This document shows, piece after piece, positions 42,561-51,018 of a stretch of DNA of 64,000 bases. The notes under the pieces were generated by a model. The model worked only from the letters and a program-made list of their open reading frames with translations, was not told where the DNA came from and ran no database searches. Position 1 is the first letter of the stretch; each line of letters starts with the position of its first letter. The stretch covers positions 56,044-120,043 of the forward strand of contig CAZRCG010000008.1 in NCBI GenBank assembly GCA_964598565.1, in the 5' to 3' direction. The position numbers and the translations under genes were made by a program. The stretch is from CAZRCG01 sp964598565 (lineage in GTDB: Bacteria; Bdellovibrionota; UBA2394).

Positions 42561-44114
42561 ATGTTCATGAATGAACAAATGGCAGTGCTTCGACCTCTGC
42601 AAGAGAGCGACGGAGCTTTAGTTCTTAAGTGGAGAAACTCTGAGCGCATTCGAAAAGCATCTCACCATCAAGAGATTATCAAAGAATCAGAGCATTCTAA
42701 ATGGTTGCGAACCATTCTTCACTCGACCGATCGCGCAGCCCTCATTTTTGAGTGGCAAGATCGTCCGATAGGTCTTGTGCAATACCGAGCGATCGGCCCC
42801 TCCACGGTGGAGTGGGGTTTTTATCGTGGCGAGAATGATGTTCCTAAGGGAATGGGTCTTAGAATGTGTCGTATGGCACTCGATGAAATTTTTGCGCGCT
42901 TTCCCGACGGCCTTGTGATGGCCGAAGTATTAAAATCGAATCCTAAAAGTTTCGATTTTCATTTGAAGTTAGGATTTCAGCCTGTGCCTTCGCATGAGTC
43001 GAAGCAAAGCGGAGATTTTTGGACCTTGCGTTTGCCTGCTAAGCGTTGGCGAGAGGGAAAGGCGTTTCAAGTAGAGAACAAGTGGATTGGTCCGGGACAC
43101 AAGCCTTTTATTGTGGCAGAGATGTCGGGCAATCATAATCAGTCACTCGACAGAGCGCTCGCCATTGTTGACGCCGCTGCAGAAGCTGGGGCGCACGGCT
43201 TAAAAATTCAAACCTATACGGCCGACACGATGACACTTGATCTTAACCAAGGAGAGTTTTCGATTCGCGATGCGAAGAGTTTGTGGAATGGACGAAGCCT
43301 CTACGATTTGTACAAAGAAGCGGCTATTCCATGGCAGTGGCATGAGCCTATTTTAAAACGATGTCGAGAGCTAGGAATGATTGGGTTCAGTACGCCATTC
43401 GATGAGACGGCAGTGGATTTTCTTGAGAGCCTGAACGTTCCCCTCTATAAAATTGCATCGTTTGAGATGACAGATCTGCCGCTCATTGAGCGAGTTGCTA
43501 AAACGAAGAAGCCCATCATTTTATCGACGGGTATGGCTACCGCAGAAGAAATTGAAGAGGCTATTGCGACTGCACGTCGAGGAGGTTGCGAGCATCTCGT
43601 CGTTTTAAAATGCACAAGCACGTATCCTGCGAGTCCTGAAAATACAAATATCGTGACCATGGCTGATATGCGAGAGCGATTTCGCTGTCATGTGGGTTTG
43701 TCGGATCATACGATGGGTATCGGAACCGCCGTGGCATCGGTTGCCTTAGGAGCGGTATTGGTAGAAAAGCATTTCACACTTCGTCGAGCCGATGGGGGTG
43801 TTGATTCTGCGTTTTCATTAGAGCCCGAAGAACTGAAAAGCCTCGTCGTCGAGAGTGAGCGTGCCTGGCAAAGTCTTGGAGCCTGTCAGTATGGCCCGAC
43901 CGAAAAAGAAAAGGCGTCTTTGCAGTTCAGGCGTTCTCTCTATGTCGTCCACGATTTAAAGGCGGGCGATACTCTGACCAAAGAAAACCTTCGGCCCATA
44001 CGGCCTGGGCTTGGTTTACCTCCAAAGTTTTATCATCAAGTTTTAGGACGCAAGATTCTTAAAGATGCGGCTAAGGGAACTCCCTTGGCTTGGAACTATC
44101 TTGAAGATCTTTAA
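42561..44114 (+). CDS. pseI: Fused PseH-like N-acetyltransferase and PseI-like nonulosonic acid synthase
   Basis: A 517-aa fusion. Residues 1-160 are a GNAT acetyltransferase (LRPLQESDGALVLKWRNSE, SNPKSFDFHLKLGFQ), the type that N-acetylates the UDP-amino sugar in pseudaminic acid synthesis. From 175 to about 430 it is a NeuB-family TIM barrel (GPGHKPFIVAEMSGNHNQS, LKIQTYTADTMTLD, STGMATAEEIEEA, GLSDHTMGIGTAVAS) that condenses the free sugar with phosphoenolpyruvate. A C-terminal SAF domain (SLYVVHDLKAGDTLT) completes it. PseH and PseI are usually separate proteins. Legionaminic specificity is possible. Confidence 0.85.
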   Translation: MFMNEQMAVLRPLQESDGALVLKWRNSERIRKASHHQEIIKESEHSKWLRTILHSTDRAALIFEWQDRPIGLVQYRAIGPSTVEWGFYRGENDVPKGMGLRMCRMALDEIFARFPDGLVMAEVLKSNPKSFDFHLKLGFQPVPSHESKQSGDFWTLRLPAKRWREGKAFQVENKWIGPGHKPFIVAEMSGNHNQSLDRALAIVDAAAEAGAHGLKIQTYTADTMTLDLNQGEFSIRDAKSLWNGRSLYDLYKEAAIPWQWHEPILKRCRELGMIGFSTPFDETAVDFLESLNVPLYKIASFEMTDLPLIERVAKTKKPIILSTGMATAEEIEEAIATARRGGCEHLVVLKCTSTYPASPENTNIVTMADMRERFRCHVGLSDHTMGIGTAVASVALGAVLVEKHFTLRRADGGVDSAFSLEPEELKSLVVESERAWQSLGACQYGPTEKEKASLQFRRSLYVVHDLKAGDTLTKENLRPIRPGLGLPPKFYHQVLGRKILKDAAKGTPLAWNYLEDL

Positions 44115-44125
44115 GGGAGGGTGCT

Positions 44126-45361
44126 GTGATTCGACTGTGTAGCCGATGTGTGATGCCAGATACGAAACCCGATTTGTTGTTTGATAGTGAGGGCGTCTGT
44201 AGCGCATGCCGTGCTTACGAGAACCGAGCGGTGGTCGATTATGACCAGCGCATGCGCGAGCTTCACGAAATTCTTGGGCGCTATCGCTCGAAAGATGGCA
44301 GCAACTATGACTGTGTGGTGCCGGTCAGTGGGGGCAAAGACTCGACTTATCAGGTGATTAAAATGTTGCAGTTGGGCCTGCGCCCTCTTGCCGTTACAGC
44401 GGCGACGTGTGCGATGTCGGACGTGGGACGACGCAATCTCGATAATATTAGAAATCTCGGAGTTGACCTTATCGAGGTACGACCGAGTGTGCATGTACGT
44501 AAGATTCTTAATCGAGTGGCGTTAGTAACGGTGGGCGATATTTCTTGGCCGGAGCATGTTACGATTTTTACGATACCTGTACAAATTGCCGTGAAATATA
44601 AAATTCCCCTTATTATTTGGGGTGAAAATTCTCAGCATGAGTACGGAGGCCCTGCGGCCGCTCAAGAAAGCAAGCATCTCGATAGACGATGGCTTGAAGA
44701 ATTCGGTGGGCTCTTAGGTCTGCGTGTATCGGATTTGCCCGATATGACCGGCTTAAGCCCGCGTGATTTAATCGCCTATACCTACCCCAACGATGATGAG
44801 ATTCGATCGGTCGGTGTTACGGGTCTTTTTCTAGGCCATTATATTCCTTGGGATGGCTTTACAAATGCTTTCATTGCGCAGAATCATGGATGGGAAGCAT
44901 GGCCAACGCCTGTTGAAGGTGGCGCGCTCGACAGTGAAAATTTGGACAATCTCTATCATGGTATTCATGACTACTTTAAGTTTTTAAAATTTGGATTTGG
45001 TCGAGCGACAGACCATGTCTGTATGCAGATTCGTCGGGGACGACTGTCTCGAGAAGATGGTTTAGAAATCGTTCGACTTCGGGATGGAAAATTTCCGTGG
45101 ACTTATCTGAGTGAGCCTCTTGAGATCACGCTTAAGCGAATCGATATGTCGGTGGATGAGTTCGTTAAAATTTGTGATCGTTTCACGAACAAAAGAATAT
45201 TTAAAACGGATGCAAAAGGCCAGCTCGTCAAAGATAAGAAACTTAATCTTATCAGAGTTGATTTCGCCAAACTCTTAGAGGGCGGCATTTCTCTCGATGA
45301 TTTTTTTTCGCAGAGACCTAGAGAGTTGAGGTTCGCTGCCTTAGAGAGTCTGCCATCGTGA
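44126..45361 (+). CDS. pseA: N-acetyl sugar amidotransferase (PseA/WbpG/LegB family)
   Basis: A 411-aa ATP-dependent amidotransferase. The N-terminal CSRCVMPDTKP and CSACRAYE pairs bind zinc; VPVSGGKDSTYQV is the PP-loop that activates the acyl group with ATP. Family members turn an N-acetyl group of a sugar into an acetamidino group. Ammonia comes from a partner glutaminase, here the HisH/HisF pair directly downstream. It lies 11 bp after the fusion gene and overlaps hisH by 4 nt (GTGA). Confidence 0.87.
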   Translation: MIRLCSRCVMPDTKPDLLFDSEGVCSACRAYENRAVVDYDQRMRELHEILGRYRSKDGSNYDCVVPVSGGKDSTYQVIKMLQLGLRPLAVTAATCAMSDVGRRNLDNIRNLGVDLIEVRPSVHVRKILNRVALVTVGDISWPEHVTIFTIPVQIAVKYKIPLIIWGENSQHEYGGPAAAQESKHLDRRWLEEFGGLLGLRVSDLPDMTGLSPRDLIAYTYPNDDEIRSVGVTGLFLGHYIPWDGFTNAFIAQNHGWEAWPTPVEGGALDSENLDNLYHGIHDYFKFLKFGFGRATDHVCMQIRRGRLSREDGLEIVRLRDGKFPWTYLSEPLEITLKRIDMSVDEFVKICDRFTNKRIFKTDAKGQLVKDKKLNLIRVDFAKLLEGGISLDDFFSQRPRELRFAALESLPS

Positions 45362-45969
45362 CGGTTGCCATTGTCGACTATGGCATGGGCAATTTGGGCT
45401 CGGTGGTCCGAGCCTTTGAAGAGTGTGGAGCGTCGATTGCGCTCGTCACTCGCCCGTCAGAACTCGCCTTCGGAGATCGTATTGTACTGCCTGGCGTAGG
45501 TGCGTTCTCTAAAGGTGTAGAAAATTTAAAGACGCAAGGTTGGGTCAATGAACTTCGTCGTCGCGTCTTAGAAGAGAAGACTCCTATTTTAGGTATATGT
45601 TTGGGCATGCAACTCCTCGCGAGCCGAGGTACAGAGGGGGGTGAAGCAGAAGGCTTAGGCCTCATCGAAGGTGTGGTTGATCGACTCAAACCCACGCCTC
45701 ACGATCGTCGCATTCCCCATATGGGATGGAACGAAGTGAACTACGATCAAGGCCATGCGCTATTTCGTGGTGTGGAGTCTGGAACCGATTTTTACTATGT
45801 GCATAGTTACCATATGATTCCGGGTGAAAATTGTTTCACGGCTCGTACGCCCTACTGTGGGGGATTCGTCGCCGCGCTTGCTAAAGACTCCATCATGGGA
45901 GTGCAGTTTCATCCTGAGAAAAGCTCGAAGGCGGGTTTTCAGATCATTCGAAATTTTTTGGAGATTTAG
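45358..45969 (+). CDS. hisH: HisH-type glutamine amidotransferase for the sugar amidotransferase
   Basis: A 203-aa class I glutaminase of the HisH group: nucleophile in LGICLGMQLLA, catalytic His-Glu in VQFHPEKS and oxyanion strand IVLPGVGAFSKG. It releases ammonia from glutamine. There are no other histidine-pathway genes here and the neighbour is a sugar amidotransferase, so it probably supplies ammonia for amidination rather than for imidazole-glycerol phosphate. GTG start overlapping pseA. Confidence 0.88.
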   Translation: MTVAIVDYGMGNLGSVVRAFEECGASIALVTRPSELAFGDRIVLPGVGAFSKGVENLKTQGWVNELRRRVLEEKTPILGICLGMQLLASRGTEGGEAEGLGLIEGVVDRLKPTPHDRRIPHMGWNEVNYDQGHALFRGVESGTDFYYVHSYHMIPGENCFTARTPYCGGFVAALAKDSIMGVQFHPEKSSKAGFQIIRNFLEI

Positions 45970-46785
45970 ATGTTAAAGGTGCGAGTTATTCCGACACTGC
46001 TTTGGAAAGATCTAGGTCTCGTAAAGGGTCAGTCGTTTGATAGTTGGCGACGGGTGGGCACGGTGCTACCTGCGATAAAAGTTTATAACGCGCGTGATGT
46101 GGACGAACTGATTCTGCTCGATATCACGGCGACCGCTCAGCAGCGAGAACCAGATTATGAAGCCATTGAAAGTCTCGTTTTAGAATCTTTTGTTCCGTTG
46201 ACGTTTGGTGGGGGTTTACGCTCTCTGGAGATGATTCGAAATGTATTGAAAGCGGGTGCAGACAAGGTGGCACTCAATTCAGTCGCGTATAACAAACCAA
46301 AACTCATCACCGAAGCCGCCACGTCATTTGGCTCCCAGTGCATTGTGGCGAGCATTGATTTTCGTCGAGAGAGCGATGGTCGTCTGCAGTGCTATTCGAG
46401 CGCAGGCCAAAACGCGACAGGTATAGAGCTCGAAGCGTGGGCGAAAGAAGTCGAAGCACGCGGGGCAGGAGAGATTTTGCTGACGTCGATTGATCGCGAT
46501 GGGACGATGCTCGGTTATGATTTAGAAGCGCTCGAACGGGTCACCCGCGCTGTCACGATTCCGGTCATTGCCTCAGGCGGTGCTGGCACCTACGCAGACT
46601 TTTATCATGCGATAGATTGTGGCGCGTCGGCTGTGGCAGCAGCTGCCATTTTTCACTTTACCGAGCAGACTCCCCTTGCCGCAAAAACTTACCTAGGTTC
46701 TAAAGGCATTCCCGTTCGCAAAAGCCAGCGGTCTGCTAAGTTGGCCCAAACAGCTCCGCCTGACGAAAAGGGATTAAGACCGTAA
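45970..46785 (+). CDS. hisF: HisF-type cyclase subunit paralogue paired with the sugar amidotransferase
   Basis: A 271-aa TIM barrel of the HisF family. RVIPTLLWKDLGLVKGQSFD, LTFGGGLRSLEMIRNVLKAG, the ammonia-channel region DKVALNSVAYNKP and LLTSIDRDGTMLGYD are present. The opening has LWKD where histidine-pathway HisF has LDV, typical of the WbpI-like/HisF2 copies in sugar clusters. The C-terminal 20 residues (SAKLAQTAPPDEKGLRP) are an extension. 0 bp from hisH. The 3' end overlaps the opposite-strand lipoprotein by 97 nt. Confidence 0.86.
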   Translation: MLKVRVIPTLLWKDLGLVKGQSFDSWRRVGTVLPAIKVYNARDVDELILLDITATAQQREPDYEAIESLVLESFVPLTFGGGLRSLEMIRNVLKAGADKVALNSVAYNKPKLITEAATSFGSQCIVASIDFRRESDGRLQCYSSAGQNATGIELEAWAKEVEARGAGEILLTSIDRDGTMLGYDLEALERVTRAVTIPVIASGGAGTYADFYHAIDCGASAVAAAAIFHFTEQTPLAAKTYLGSKGIPVRKSQRSAKLAQTAPPDEKGLRP

Positions 46786-47438
46786 TCTGTCAGAAAAAAA
46801 ATGCCTCCCGGAAAGTCATCGTCATTCCGTTCGGGTCCTACGACCACCACCATGCCAATAGTATCTCCATTGGCCGCTCGAAACGACTGAGTGGAAAAAT
46901 AACCGGGACGCAGGAGTCGAAAATGCTCGGACGAAATAACACCCCCGGTAAGGAGTTGGTCACTAGGAGAATAGAGAATACCTGTATAAACGCCGTCGTG
47001 AAGCTGCGACCAAAGTTTGAGTGGAGCTACTTTAAACAGTCGTCGCAGCCGCTGACCACCCGGAAATTCATTGAAGTCACTCGATGGATGATGGCTCTGA
47101 AGCATGTCGGGGCTGGCGACCATTTGAACGCCTAAAAGCGATTCTTGAGATGTCGGATTATAGCGTAAAAAAACGCTCCCCAATTCGCCAAACGTTGACT
47201 CTAACTCTTGCGTCGTTTTAAAGCCTTCAGAAAGTACAAAGCTCACTCTCACAATCTCTTTTGAAAAGACAATTCGAGGGCGCATCTCGACAGCAACTTC
47301 GCGAGAAATCTCTCCGCAGCTGATTACTGCAATGGCGAGGGCTATGCTGGCAGTCATTCTTGAGAGAGCCAGCCGCCAAAAATATTTACTTTTCGAATGG
47401 ACTCTTGGCGCTTCGTAAGTTGTTCTTTTGTCAGTCAT
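46689..47438 (-). CDS. Predicted lipoprotein of unknown function
   Basis: A 249-aa protein with a basic N-terminus, a hydrophobic stretch (MTASIALAIAVIS) and Cys41 after AVIS: a probable lipoprotein, lipobox VISC. The mature part looks beta-rich with EFPGGQRLRRLFKVAPLKLW, HDGVYTGILYSPSDQLLTGG and a VVVVGPERNDDDFPGGIFFL ending. No family recognised. The last 97 nt are antisense to hisF, yet both frames look real. The start overlaps tadA's stop by 4 nt, so it is co-transcribed with tadA and ung. Confidence 0.65.
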   Translation of the reverse strand: MTDKRTTYEAPRVHSKSKYFWRLALSRMTASIALAIAVISCGEISREVAVEMRPRIVFSKEIVRVSFVLSEGFKTTQELESTFGELGSVFLRYNPTSQESLLGVQMVASPDMLQSHHPSSDFNEFPGGQRLRRLFKVAPLKLWSQLHDGVYTGILYSPSDQLLTGGVISSEHFRLLRPGYFSTQSFRAANGDTIGMVVVVGPERNDDDFPGGIFFLTDYGLNPFSSGGAVWANLADRWLLRTGMPLEPR

Positions 47439-47887
47439 TCCGCCAATCCCCTCAGGCGTTTAAAGAATGAGGATAACAAATTTTGGTTCTCAATATCGAG
47501 TGAAGATCGAAACTTACGAGATATTGTCTTGAAGTAGGCCGGGCCTCGGCGCCCGAACTTTTGAGATGATGTGAGGTAATGAATACTAGAAAGTCGCGCC
47601 AGAGCTGCAGCGCCGCGACACATCTTGCAGGGCTCGAGCGTGATATAGAGACTGCAATCGTAAAGATACTTGGTTCCCAGACGCCGAGAGGCTCGTTCCA
47701 AAGCTAAAATCTCTGCGTGAGCCAGATGTGAACCACGTCGCTCGGTTTCATTGTAAGCACGTGCGATGATTTTTCCTTCTTTCACGATAACAGCGCCAAT
47801 GGGAGTTTCGTTTTTGTCGAATGCTTTTCGAGCCTCCTGAAGAGCTGCTTCAAAAAAGTGGGTCTGCGTAAGACGCTCGTTAGCCAC
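47435..47887 (-). CDS. tadA: tRNA-specific adenosine deaminase TadA
   Basis: Makes inosine at the wobble position of tRNA-Arg(ACG), a tRNA that is present at 57779-57855. HAEILALERA (zinc His and catalytic Glu) and EPCKMCRGAAALARL (zinc cysteines) are the CDA-family motifs. The frame is open to 48091, but this extension runs through ung in another frame; GTG 47887 (start VANERLTQTHFF) has GGTGG before it, overlaps the ung stop by 8 nt and fits the family's length of ~150 aa. Confidence 0.92.
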   Translation of the reverse strand: MANERLTQTHFFEAALQEARKAFDKNETPIGAVIVKEGKIIARAYNETERRGSHLAHAEILALERASRRLGTKYLYDCSLYITLEPCKMCRGAAALARLSSIHYLTSSQKFGRRGPAYFKTISRKFRSSLDIENQNLLSSFFKRLRGLAE

Positions 47888-48599
47888 AGTTCCACCAAGG
47901 AATCTCTTGTCTACCCAACTTGTCTTTGAGAATTCGATTGGCGGCGGAGAAATGCTTGCAGCCAAAAAATCCTCGGTGAGCTGACAGCGGAGAGGGATGG
48001 GGTGCACGAAAAACAAAGTGTTTGGAGGGATTGATCCAATGCGCCTTCGCTTGCGCAGGGGAGCCCCATAGCAAAAAGATAATGGGATCATCGCGCTCGT
48101 TGAGGGCTTTCATGATCGCGTCGGTAAACAACTCCCAGCCTTTATCGCGATGAGAATAGGCTTCGCGCGCTCGCACTGTCAGTACCGAATTTAAGAGTAG
48201 AACTCCATGGCGCATCCAATCCCTCAACTCAGACTGTGATTTGTCCACAGGTTTTCCACAGTCACTCTCTATCTCTTTGAAAATATTGATAAGACTGGGG
48301 GGTTTAGGCGACAGGGCATTGGGCACAGCGAAGCAATGGCCCATGGCTTGACCGGGGCCGTGGTAGGGATCTTGACCCAGAATGACCACTCGCACATCTG
48401 AGTAATCAACCGCCTGGAGCGCACTTAAGATTTTATCTTGAGGGGGAAAGATCATGTGACCGCGTTTGGTTTCGTCTTTCAAAAATTGCACCAGTGTCTG
48501 AAAATAGGGTTTCTCGCTTTCGCCCGCCAAGACGGAATACCAACCCTCGGGCAAATTGTTGGGAAATCTCTGAGAGTTTTCAGCGCGCGCAAGGCTCAT
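47880..48599 (-). CDS. ung: Uracil-DNA glycosylase
   Basis: A 239-aa family 1 UDG. The water-activating loop VVILGQDPYHGPGQAMG, LNSVLTVR, LLWGSPAQAK and the leucine loop HPSPLSAHRGFFGC are all canonical. It removes uracil produced by cytosine deamination or dUTP misincorporation. It is translationally linked to tadA. The dispersed repeat (48623-48674) lies just upstream of its start. Confidence 0.96.
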   Translation of the reverse strand: MSLARAENSQRFPNNLPEGWYSVLAGESEKPYFQTLVQFLKDETKRGHMIFPPQDKILSALQAVDYSDVRVVILGQDPYHGPGQAMGHCFAVPNALSPKPPSLINIFKEIESDCGKPVDKSQSELRDWMRHGVLLLNSVLTVRAREAYSHRDKGWELFTDAIMKALNERDDPIIFLLWGSPAQAKAHWINPSKHFVFRAPHPSPLSAHRGFFGCKHFSAANRILKDKLGRQEIPWWNCG

Positions 48600-48622
48600 G
48601 CGCTCTTCTATCGTAACATGGG

Positions 48623-48674
48623 CTTAGAACCCATTCGAAAAGTGAATTTCTGTTGCGGCTGGCTTGAAAAGTTT
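48623..48674 (+). repeat. Copy B of the 52-bp dispersed repeat (partner at 18810-18861)
   Basis: Same orientation as copy A; 43 of 52 positions agree. It occupies part of the 165-bp divergent gap between ung and the dCMP deaminase gene. Copy B contains CGAAAA and TTTTCG about 28 nt apart, which could pair; copy A has lost the second half. Confidence 0.65.
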
Positions 48675-48764
48675 TCGAGACTCGTTCTCGATACAAAAAG
48701 GATTTTTCATCGAACCTAAAAATCAGGTGCATCCACCCCTTGCATTGAGTAAGCCTTTTGTAAA

Positions 48765-49187
48765 ATGCCTCACGAACGACCCAGTTTTCCAGAAATCTAT
48801 ACCCAGCTCGCCAAAATTCTTGCGGAGCGCTCAACCTGCGTGCGCTTAAAAGTAGGCACCGTCATCACATCCACAGATTATCGAAAAGTTCTCGCCGTGG
48901 GATATAATGGCAATGCGACCGGGCTTCCCAATACCTGTGATCGAGAAGAGCCTGGCAACTGTGGGTGCCTCCATTCTGAGGAAAATGCGGTCATCAATTG
49001 CGATGCTCCTCGCTCTACCGAGAAAATAGTTTTCGTGACGCATTTGCCCTGCGTTCAGTGTGCCAAGCGCTTAATCAATCTTGGAAATGTCAAAAAAATT
49101 TACTACTGGCAAGACTATCGTATTCGAGACTCCCTCCAAGTTCTTAAAGCCGTAGGAATTGAAGCAGAGCAAATTTCGCTTCGATAA
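48765..49187 (+). CDS. dCMP deaminase (ComEB-like)
   Basis: A 140-aa zinc deaminase converting dCMP to dUMP, the precursor for thymidylate synthase. GTVITSTDYRKVLAVGYNG, the HSEENAV zinc/catalytic motif (His and Glu) and LPCVQCAKRLINLG with the other zinc ligands match the deoxycytidylate deaminase family. The additional Cys in CGCLHSEEN is also typical. No ribosome site is obvious before the ATG. Function complements cdd and ung in the same window. Confidence 0.92.
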   Translation: MPHERPSFPEIYTQLAKILAERSTCVRLKVGTVITSTDYRKVLAVGYNGNATGLPNTCDREEPGNCGCLHSEENAVINCDAPRSTEKIVFVTHLPCVQCAKRLINLGNVKKIYYWQDYRIRDSLQVLKAVGIEAEQISLR

Positions 49188-49215
49188 AACCGATGAAACG
49201 ATAGAGAGCCCAAAC

Positions 49216-49291
<76 letters not shown>

Positions 49292-49438
49292 CTATTCGCA
49301 TAGGAGATTCCACACCTACCTAATCTCTCGAGAAACGATAAGCAGAATTTTTTACGCTACTTCAGTACGCTTCATTGACGCGTTGAGCTGGAACAGCACC
49401 CTCAAGACAGCTCTTGATTTTTCTCTGAAAATAGATCT

Positions 49439-50698
49439 ATGGGGGCGACTCGACTTTTACTTCCGTTAGTCTTGAGTTTGGGGGAGCTCCGAGCGCAAGA
49501 GGCTGAAAATCCGGCATCCAAAGCCCCGGCAACCAAGTGGACCTTCCTCATTTACATGGCTGCTGACAATGATCTCGAAGAGAGTGCCTTTCAAGATCTT
49601 CGTGAAATGGAGTCTGAATTGCCCGCCGACAAAGTTCGTGTGCTTGTACAACTTGATCGACGTACGAAAGATGGTTCAGATCGTATTGAAATTGAAAAGT
49701 CCGACAACTTTGTTCCCACAAAGGATCGACCTTTCTTTTCGAGGGTGCTCGATACATTGCCTGAACAAGATACGGCAGAGCAGGAGTATCTGGAAGATTT
49801 TCTGAAATGGGGATCGCAAGAGGCTAAATCCGAATATCTTGCTGTGATTATCTGGGGGCATGGCACGGGTTGGCAAAAGACGGGTTCGATTTCTGATCGA
49901 GCCGTCGCTTACGATGATTCGTCGGGTCGTAGCCTCACGAACCAGGCGGCTCAAGAAGCGCTTCTCAACTATTCGGGATCTCCCGGAGCCAGATGGATTG
50001 ATCTACTCGTTTTTGATTCATGCCTTATGAATATGACGGAGACGATTTACGCCCTGCAGGGAACGGCACGATTCTTTTTGGGGTCCGAAGATGTCGTGCC
50101 CAACAAAGGAATGCCTTATCAAGAAATACTTAAGGCGCTGGGCGAGGAAAGTGAACTCAGTCCAAGCGATGTCGGCAGACTCATGGTGCGAAAATTTATT
50201 GCAAGCTACTCGTCTGGCTCTCAGGGAAGTCGGCCAGTTCAATATTCGTTGGTCGAAATTTCGCCTATTAAGACCTTACAGAAAAAAATCGATCGATGGG
50301 TTAAGGAGATTATGTACTCCACATCGCTTGATGCTGAATCTCTTCGACGTGTGGCAAAAAAAACGCAGACATTTAATGCGTCCACCAGTCGTGATTTGCT
50401 CGATTTTGTTCATCGTGTGCGTGAGTATGCCGAATCAAAAAAATTAAGTTCTTCTTCATTCATTGATGCAACAGTTGAACTCGAAAATGCTTACCGAACC
50501 CTCGTGAAAAAAACGATGAAGAATAGCAGTCGCTATCGAAATGCCAATGGCACAGCGATTTTTATTCCTATCGATGATGATGGCAGGTCGTCCTGGGGGT
50601 CGCCGTTTAATTTTGAAGAGCGGCAGTATCGTCAAACGCCGTTTGGCAGAGAGTCTCGCTGGGCCGACCTGCTGGATTTCATGTTCCGGCCATCGTAA
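49439..50698 (+). CDS. Clostripain-related cysteine peptidase (family C11), secreted
   Basis: A 419-aa protein with a short hydrophobic N-terminus (residues 4-18, possible signal). The caspase-like fold of C11 peptidases is seen in KWTFLIYMAADNDLEESA, the catalytic His141 in IIWGHGTGW and the catalytic Cys195 in VFDSCLMNMTE. LGSEDVVPNKGMPYQEIL follows as in other members. Substrates are unknown, and such peptidases prefer Arg/Lys. A strong terminator follows at 50777. Confidence 0.88.
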   Translation: MGATRLLLPLVLSLGELRAQEAENPASKAPATKWTFLIYMAADNDLEESAFQDLREMESELPADKVRVLVQLDRRTKDGSDRIEIEKSDNFVPTKDRPFFSRVLDTLPEQDTAEQEYLEDFLKWGSQEAKSEYLAVIIWGHGTGWQKTGSISDRAVAYDDSSGRSLTNQAAQEALLNYSGSPGARWIDLLVFDSCLMNMTETIYALQGTARFFLGSEDVVPNKGMPYQEILKALGEESELSPSDVGRLMVRKFIASYSSGSQGSRPVQYSLVEISPIKTLQKKIDRWVKEIMYSTSLDAESLRRVAKKTQTFNASTSRDLLDFVHRVREYAESKKLSSSSFIDATVELENAYRTLVKKTMKNSSRYRNANGTAIFIPIDDDGRSSWGSPFNFEERQYRQTPFGRESRWADLLDFMFRPS

Positions 50699-50723
50699 GA
50701 TTTCAGTTATCTGAAGTTTTAAT

Positions 50724-50755
50724 AATAATGGGCTTCATAAAAATAATGGGTTTCA
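50724..50755 (+). repeat. Two short tandem-like repeats before the terminator
   Basis: AATAATGGGCTTCA at 50724-50737 and AATAATGGGTTTCA at 50742-50755 differ at one position and are 18 nt apart. GGGTTTCAA occurs again at 50848, inside the G-rich hairpin loop. Small size makes chance possible. Confidence 0.45.
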
Positions 50756-50776
50756 AAATGCGGGCCCCAAAATTGA

Positions 50777-50805
50777 AAAAGCCCTTGAGGGGATCAAGGG
50801 CTTTT
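50777..50805. terminator. Strong rho-independent terminator, usable from both strands
   Basis: Twelve-bp stem AAAAGCCCTTGA/TCAAGGGCTTTT with loop GGGGA. A-tract and T-tract flank the GC part on each side, so it can end the peptidase transcript and also a transcript from the other strand. Confidence 0.85.
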
Positions 50806-50814
50806 CAATTTAAC

Positions 50815-50863
50815 GGGCAGCTTTTTGGGAGGGATAAAGGGTTTTAAGGGTTTCAAGCTGCCC
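50815..50863 (+). other. Hairpin with a G-quadruplex motif in its loop
   Basis: Perfect 9-bp stem GGGCAGCTT (50815-50823)/AAGCTGCCC (50855-50863). The 31-nt loop carries four GGG tracts at 50827, 50831, 50839 and 50848, with loops of 1, 5 and 6 nt, a canonical intramolecular G-quadruplex pattern on the plus strand. It lies directly after the terminator in the 320-bp gap (50699-51018) between two convergent genes; no gene is seen here. Confidence 0.6.
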
Positions 50864-50955
50864 TATGTGAAGACACCATACAAAACTAAACCGACAAATC
50901 CAAGACCCTTATAGCAGAATTTTCTTGCAATTTTGTCATTTTTGAAAGTTGGATT

Positions 50956-50984
50956 GAGTAAATTTTACATTGTAAAATTTACTC
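50956..50984. other. 29-bp near-perfect palindrome
   Basis: Arms GAGTAAATTTTACA (50956-50969) and its exact reverse complement (50971-50984) with a single central T. AT-rich and just downstream of the regulator gene's stop. It resembles an operator more than a terminator, since there is no GC-rich stem and no T-tract. Confidence 0.7.
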
Positions 50985-51018
50985 GACGTAGGCCCCACTT
51001 ACTCGGATGAGTTGGGCC

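Noticed and set aside
45358..46785. hisH-hisF as part of histidine biosynthesis
   Set aside because: No other his genes are present; they are coupled to a sugar amidotransferase, so the ammonia-supply role is more likely.
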